Made by a program: the position numbers and the translations under genes. The notes under the pieces were generated by a model, which was not told the origin of the DNA, searched no databases, and was given only the letters and a program-made list of their open reading frames with translations. Shown one piece after another: positions 60,364-64,000 of a stretch of 64,000 nt of DNA. This DNA comes from Glaciecola petra. GTDB taxonomy: Bacteria > Pseudomonadota > Gammaproteobacteria > Enterobacterales > Alteromonadaceae. The stretch covers positions 1,736,001 through 1,800,000 of the forward strand of contig NZ_JAVRHX010000001.1 of NCBI RefSeq assembly GCF_031846345.1, read 5' to 3'. Positions within the stretch are counted from its first letter, which is position 1. Every line of letters begins with the position of its first letter.

Positions 60364-61008
60364 TTAAGCTAATTTGCTACTAAGTTCAGCGGCAATATCA
60401 GCAACCGCTTGTGTACCATCAACACTCAGATAATCGCATAATCCCTGTTTTGCTGCACTTTGATAAAAATCAATTAAAGGTTTAGTTTGCTCGTGATATA
60501 CACCCAAGCGTTTGCGCACAGTTGCTTCTTGATCATCGTCGCGAATAACTAAGTCATCACCACTGACATCGTCCTTACCTTCTTGTTTAGGAGGATTATA
60601 AACAACGTGATAAACGCGGCCTGAAGCAGGATGAACACGTCGTCCTGACATCCTATCGACTATCACGCTGTCAGGCACGTCAAACTCAATACAGTAATCT
60701 ACCGCAATTCCCGCATCTTGCATCGCTTCTGCTTGCGGAATGGTGCGCGGAAAGCCATCTAACAAGAAGCCTTTCTCACAATCTTTTTGGGCGATTCGCT
60801 CTTTGACTAGGCCGATGATGATATCGTCTGATACTAACTGTCCAGCATCCATCACTTTTTTAGCAGCCAGCCCCATTTCAGTGCCTGCTTTTATTGCAGA
60901 ACGCAACATATCACCCGTCGATATTTGCGGTATTGCAAACTTTTCCATTAAAAATTGAGCTTGTGTACCCTTACCTGCACCCGGTGCACCAAGAAGAATA
61001 ATACGCAT
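60364..61008 (-). CDS. adk: Adk: adenylate kinase
   Basis: A 214-aa kinase that interconverts AMP, ADP and ATP. The P-loop is GAPGAGKGTQA (7-17), the AMP-binding segment STGDMLRSAIKAGTEMG, and the core DGFPRTIPQAEAM. The LID domain (about 122-160, GRRVHPASGRVYHVVYNPPK) is the long form without the zinc cysteines. It follows htpG in the same direction, an order common in Gammaproteobacteria, but a terminator separates them. Confidence 0.96.
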   Translation of the reverse strand: MRIILLGAPGAGKGTQAQFLMEKFAIPQISTGDMLRSAIKAGTEMGLAAKKVMDAGQLVSDDIIIGLVKERIAQKDCEKGFLLDGFPRTIPQAEAMQDAGIAVDYCIEFDVPDSVIVDRMSGRRVHPASGRVYHVVYNPPKQEGKDDVSGDDLVIRDDDQEATVRKRLGVYHEQTKPLIDFYQSAAKQGLCDYLSVDGTQAVADIAAELSSKLA

Positions 61009-61164
61009 TGAGCGTCCTCCAAATCATAAAGAAATAAACCGTGAGAAACTCTACATGCTCATGTCGGCCTACACAAGCAATAATCATCTAAATTGTTCAT
61101 ACTTTAGCCTAAGATTTAAATTACCTTTTTTAGCAAAAGGTCTTACCAATAGCAAATCAATTTG

Positions 61165-61204
61165 TAAATAAAAAGAGTTAGCTCTTTAGAGAAACTAACT
61201 CTTT
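61165..61204 (-). terminator. Intrinsic terminator after htpG
   Basis: On the minus strand AAAGAGTTAG and CTAACTCTTT form a perfect 10-bp stem with a 13-nt loop, followed by TTATTTAC (the stem itself ends in T residues). It lies about 60 nt after the htpG stop and separates htpG from adk. The 61009-61264 spacer also holds the adk promoter, not placed. Confidence 0.78.
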
Positions 61205-61264
61205 ATCCTACTGATTTATATAAAATAATAAACCAACGTTTTCCTATTATTCTATAACACAAAC

Positions 61265-63187
61265 TTATTTTGTTAAGTTGCTCAATAAACTGTTCAAGTT
61301 TTTCACAAACTCAGCAGGTTCTTTCAAACTCCCTTGCTCAGACAATGCAGCTTGATCGAACAGAACTTGGGTCCATTGAGTAAATTGGTCTTCGTCTTGC
61401 ACATCAGCAATTAGCTTAACCAAATTATGGTCTGGATTCAGTTCAAAATTATATTTAGGTTCAGGTACAGCTTGCCCAGCAGATTGCATAAGTTTTGCCA
61501 TTTGAGTAGTCATACCATCGTCAGTTGCCACAATGCAAGCTGGAGAGTCTGTCAATCGGTGTGTAAACTTAACCTCTTCTACTTTATCACCTAATGATTT
61601 TTTCGCTCTTTCTAGCACGCCTTCAACTGCTTTTTCTGCTTCTTCTTGGGCTTTTTTAGTATCATCATCGTCTAAATCACTTAAATCGACATTTGCACCT
61701 GCTGCTGATTGCATTGTTTTGCCATCAAATTCAGTTAAATGCGACATAAGCCATTCATCAATGCGTTCGCCAAGCAAGAGTACTTCTATGCCTTTTTTAC
61801 GAAATACCTCTAAATGAGGGCTGGTGCGAGCTGCTTGATAAGAATCAGCAGTAACATAATAAATTTTATCTTGCCCTTCTGGCATGCGAGAAATGTAATC
61901 TGCCAATGAAACCGTTTGCTCATTGTTTTCATTGTTAGTTGAGGCAAAACGCAACAAGGCAGCAATTTTTTCTTTGTTCGCAAAATCTTCCGCAGGCCCT
62001 TCTTTCAAAACATTACCAAATTCATTATAAAATGATTGGTAAGTTTCAGCGTCTTTCTTTGCCATTTTCTCAAGCATACCTAAGACCCGTTTAGTACAGC
62101 CTTGACGTATTGCTTGAGTGATTTTGTTGTCTTGCAGTATTTCTCTAGACACATTTAAGGGTAAATCATTTGAATCGAGTAGACCCTTTACAAAACGTAA
62201 GTATGTTGGCATGAACTGCTCAGCATCATCCATAATAAATACGCGCTGTACATAAAGCTTTAAGCCGCTGCTTTGCTCTCTATTCCATAAATCAAAAGGT
62301 GCTTTAGACGGTATATAAAGTAAGCTTGTGTACTCCGTTTTTCCTTCAACCTTATTGTGTGACCACGTTAGTGGCTCAGCATAGTCGTGTGATACATGCT
62401 TATAAAACTCAGTGTACTCTTCTTTGCTAATATCAGACTTATCTCGCGTCCAAAGGGCCGTTGCTTTGTTAACCGACTCCCATGCTGCTTCTGTTCCGGG
62501 AATCTTCTCGCCATCTGGGCCTTCACTTTCCTCAACAGCCTCTTTGAAAAATTCTACAGGAATACTAATATGATCAGAGTATTTAGTGATGATAGAACGC
62601 AAACGCCAATCATCTAAAAACTCTTTTTCTTCTTCCTTGATGTGTAAAATAATTTCTGTACCGCGGTCCGCTTTTTCAATATCTGCAACAGCAAAGTCAC
62701 CTTCACCTTCTGATATCCATTGAACGCCTTGATCAGGACCTGCGCCAGCAACTCGGCTATTCACCGTAACTTTATCGGCAACAATAAACGCTGAATAAAA
62801 ACCAACCCCAAACTGGCCTATTAGCTGAGAGTCTTTTGCCTGATCGCCTGACAACTGACTGAAAAAATCTTTTGTACCAGACTTCGCAATAGTGCCTAAA
62901 TTCTTGATAATATCTTCTTTATTCATTCCAATACCATTATCTTTAATCGATAAGGTACCTGCTTCTTTGTCAACGCTAACGCGTACACTTAACTCACCAT
63001 TGCCTTCAAACAACGAGTCGTCTGACAAAGCTTTAAAACGAAGCTTGTCAGCAGCATCAGCTGCATTTGAAACAAGTTCACGTAAGAAAATTTCTTTGTT
63101 GGAATATAAAGAGTGAATCATTAATTGAAGTAATTGCTTTACTTCAGTTTGAAAACCATGGGTTTCGTGTTGGACTGTCTCAGCCAT
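61265..63187 (-). CDS. htpG: HtpG: Hsp90-family molecular chaperone
   Basis: A 640-aa ATP-dependent chaperone. The N-terminal GHKL ATPase domain (about 1-215) has LRELVSNAADAADKLRF, DNGIGM and GQFGVGFYSAF. The middle domain (about 235-500) has the client/ATP-sensing LPLNVSREILQ. The C-terminal dimerisation domain follows. I chose the ATG giving MAETVQHETH; a TTG two codons earlier is closer to AAGGAG and cannot be excluded. A sigma-32-like promoter lies upstream, consistent with heat induction. Confidence 0.96.
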   Translation of the reverse strand: MAETVQHETHGFQTEVKQLLQLMIHSLYSNKEIFLRELVSNAADAADKLRFKALSDDSLFEGNGELSVRVSVDKEAGTLSIKDNGIGMNKEDIIKNLGTIAKSGTKDFFSQLSGDQAKDSQLIGQFGVGFYSAFIVADKVTVNSRVAGAGPDQGVQWISEGEGDFAVADIEKADRGTEIILHIKEEEKEFLDDWRLRSIITKYSDHISIPVEFFKEAVEESEGPDGEKIPGTEAAWESVNKATALWTRDKSDISKEEYTEFYKHVSHDYAEPLTWSHNKVEGKTEYTSLLYIPSKAPFDLWNREQSSGLKLYVQRVFIMDDAEQFMPTYLRFVKGLLDSNDLPLNVSREILQDNKITQAIRQGCTKRVLGMLEKMAKKDAETYQSFYNEFGNVLKEGPAEDFANKEKIAALLRFASTNNENNEQTVSLADYISRMPEGQDKIYYVTADSYQAARTSPHLEVFRKKGIEVLLLGERIDEWLMSHLTEFDGKTMQSAAGANVDLSDLDDDDTKKAQEEAEKAVEGVLERAKKSLGDKVEEVKFTHRLTDSPACIVATDDGMTTQMAKLMQSAGQAVPEPKYNFELNPDHNLVKLIADVQDEDQFTQWTQVLFDQAALSEQGSLKEPAEFVKNLNSLLSNLTK

Positions 63188-63249
63188 AGCCAAGGAACTC
63201 CTTTATTGTAGTGGTTGAATCAATAATTGATAAAAACGTTGTCAGGAGT

Positions 63250-63276
63250 ATTTGAGGGCTATTAATCGCTTTTCAA
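63250..63276 (-). promoter_or_regulatory. Possible sigma-32 promoter of htpG
   Basis: On the minus strand TTGAAA (63271-63276) and CCCTCAAAT (63250-63258) are separated by 12 nt, resembling CTTGAAA/CCCCATNT. The gene start is about 60 nt downstream. The first base of the -35 motif is not conserved. Confidence 0.5.
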
Positions 63277-63296
63277 TAGGAAATAGAGAGAATATT

Positions 63297-63896
63297 TCAG
63301 AAATCTCGACGTCCAGTAAAGGCATGAGTAAGGGTATTACCATCTATGTATTCGAGTTCACCACCCACTGGCACTCCGTGTGCGATACGAGTAGTTTTGA
63401 TATTTTGCTTTTTACACATTTGTGAGATGTAGTGAGCTGTTGCTTCACCTTCTACTGTGGGGTTAGTCGCTAATATTACTTCTTTGACTGCATCTTGTGT
63501 CAGTCTTTGTTGAAATACGTCTAAACCTATCTCTGCGGGCCCCATGCCGTCTATGGGTGACAAATGCCCCATCAATACAAAATAAGTCCCTTTAAACTGA
63601 AGTGTTTGTTCTATAGCTATTACGTCTTGCGGCGATTCCACTACGCATATATCGCCGTTATCAATACGGCTAGGATTGCTACAAATACCACACAATTTAC
63701 TTTCCGTGAAAGTACGACATTGTTCACAGTTACTAATATGCTCCATTGCATTGTGTAATGCTTGGCTTAATTTCAATCCACCTTCTCGATTTCGTTCGAG
63801 CAAAGAAAATGCCATTCGCTGAGCACTTTTAGCACCTACGCCGGGCAAACACTTAAATGCGACAACTAGCTCGTCGATAAGAGGACTGAATGACAT
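63297..63896 (-). CDS. recR: RecR: recombination mediator protein
   Basis: A 199-aa protein that, with RecO and RecF, loads RecA at single-stranded gaps. It shows the helix-hairpin-helix near the N terminus (LPGVGAKSAQRMAFSLL), a C4 zinc finger (CEQCRTFTESKLCGIC), and a TOPRIM domain (about 80-175, ICVVESPQDVIAIEQ then LATNPTVEGEATAHYI). Upstream the order ybaB-dnaX would be expected beyond the window; the final 104 nt hold no complete gene. Confidence 0.95.
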   Translation of the reverse strand: MSFSPLIDELVVAFKCLPGVGAKSAQRMAFSLLERNREGGLKLSQALHNAMEHISNCEQCRTFTESKLCGICSNPSRIDNGDICVVESPQDVIAIEQTLQFKGTYFVLMGHLSPIDGMGPAEIGLDVFQQRLTQDAVKEVILATNPTVEGEATAHYISQMCKKQNIKTTRIAHGVPVGGELEYIDGNTLTHAFTGRRDF

Positions 63897-64000
63897 ATGA
63901 TTCCTTGTTGACCCGTGTTTTATAAGGCAAATAAAGTTCAGTTATGGGGCAAATACAACAGCACTGGCGTTATGTTATACATAATAGGTTTCAGTGACCT

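Noticed and set aside
1..64000. CRISPR arrays, insertion sequences, prophage genes, rRNA or tRNA
   Set aside because: No direct repeat arrays, transposase or phage motifs, or cloverleaf-like sequences were recognised on either strand.

Overview
The window looks like chromosomal DNA from a marine gammaproteobacterium of the Alteromonadales, close to Glaciecola/Paraglaciecola. This is an inference from gene content and order: recR-htpG-adk, an enterobacterial-order his operon, fadIJ, a DUF3379 anti-sigma partner, and a proteorhodopsin with a carotenoid/retinal cluster. The DNA is AT-rich and densely coding. I see no rRNA, tRNA, insertion sequence, prophage or CRISPR array, and none of the main operons appears broken.

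Layout. 1-1122: 3' end of an M16 peptidase gene. 1143-4936 (minus): a small membrane protein and the fadI-fadJ beta-oxidation operon, which has a FadR-like operator. 5312-12503: a MoxR/DUF58/DUF4381/BatA/BatB-C/BatD operon. 12642-13890: an ECF sigma factor with its probable membrane anti-sigma factor. 14129-16878: putP and an EAL-HDOD protein. 17063-23813: cysD-cysC-cysQ-cysN, an SLC13 permease and a glycosyltransferase, a sulfate-activation unit possibly linked to glycan sulfation. 23881-24834 (minus): a secreted protein with a PEP-CTERM-like tail. 25120-32688: hisGDCBHAF(IE), preceded by a histidine leader peptide and attenuator. 32733-33340: ibpA with a sigma-32-type promoter and a probable ROSE RNA thermometer. 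33503-35366: a possible cysteine-rich microprotein overlapping the start of a GGDEF/degenerate-EAL gene.

35480-42234 is a complete light-harvesting module. idi (plus strand) and crtE-crtI-crtB-crtY-blh (minus strand) carry IPP/DMAPP to beta-carotene and retinal. The proteorhodopsin at 41425-42234 has the residues of a green-tuned proton pump. A strong intrinsic terminator separates it from crtE, so the opsin and its chromophore genes are probably expressed at different levels.

42746-49793 (minus) is a second MoxR/DUF58 operon of a different kind (RDD, SpoIIM-like, DUF4129-like, DUF4350, MoxR, DUF58). A 54-aa membrane protein lies just downstream. 50117-51061 is galM. 51168-58768 is an Mrp-type cation/proton antiporter operon with three MrpD/NuoL-like subunits, a separate DUF4040 subunit and no full-length MrpA. 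This could use the proton gradient that the rhodopsin helps build. 58810-63896 holds a TSUP permease, a DUF2244 protein, adk, htpG and recR.

The most unusual points are the terminator between opsin and retinal genes, the apparent non-ATG start of crtI inside the end of crtE, the thermometer/sigma-32 leader of ibpA, the his attenuator, two small genes missed by length cutoffs, two unlike MoxR operons, and the unusual Mrp composition.
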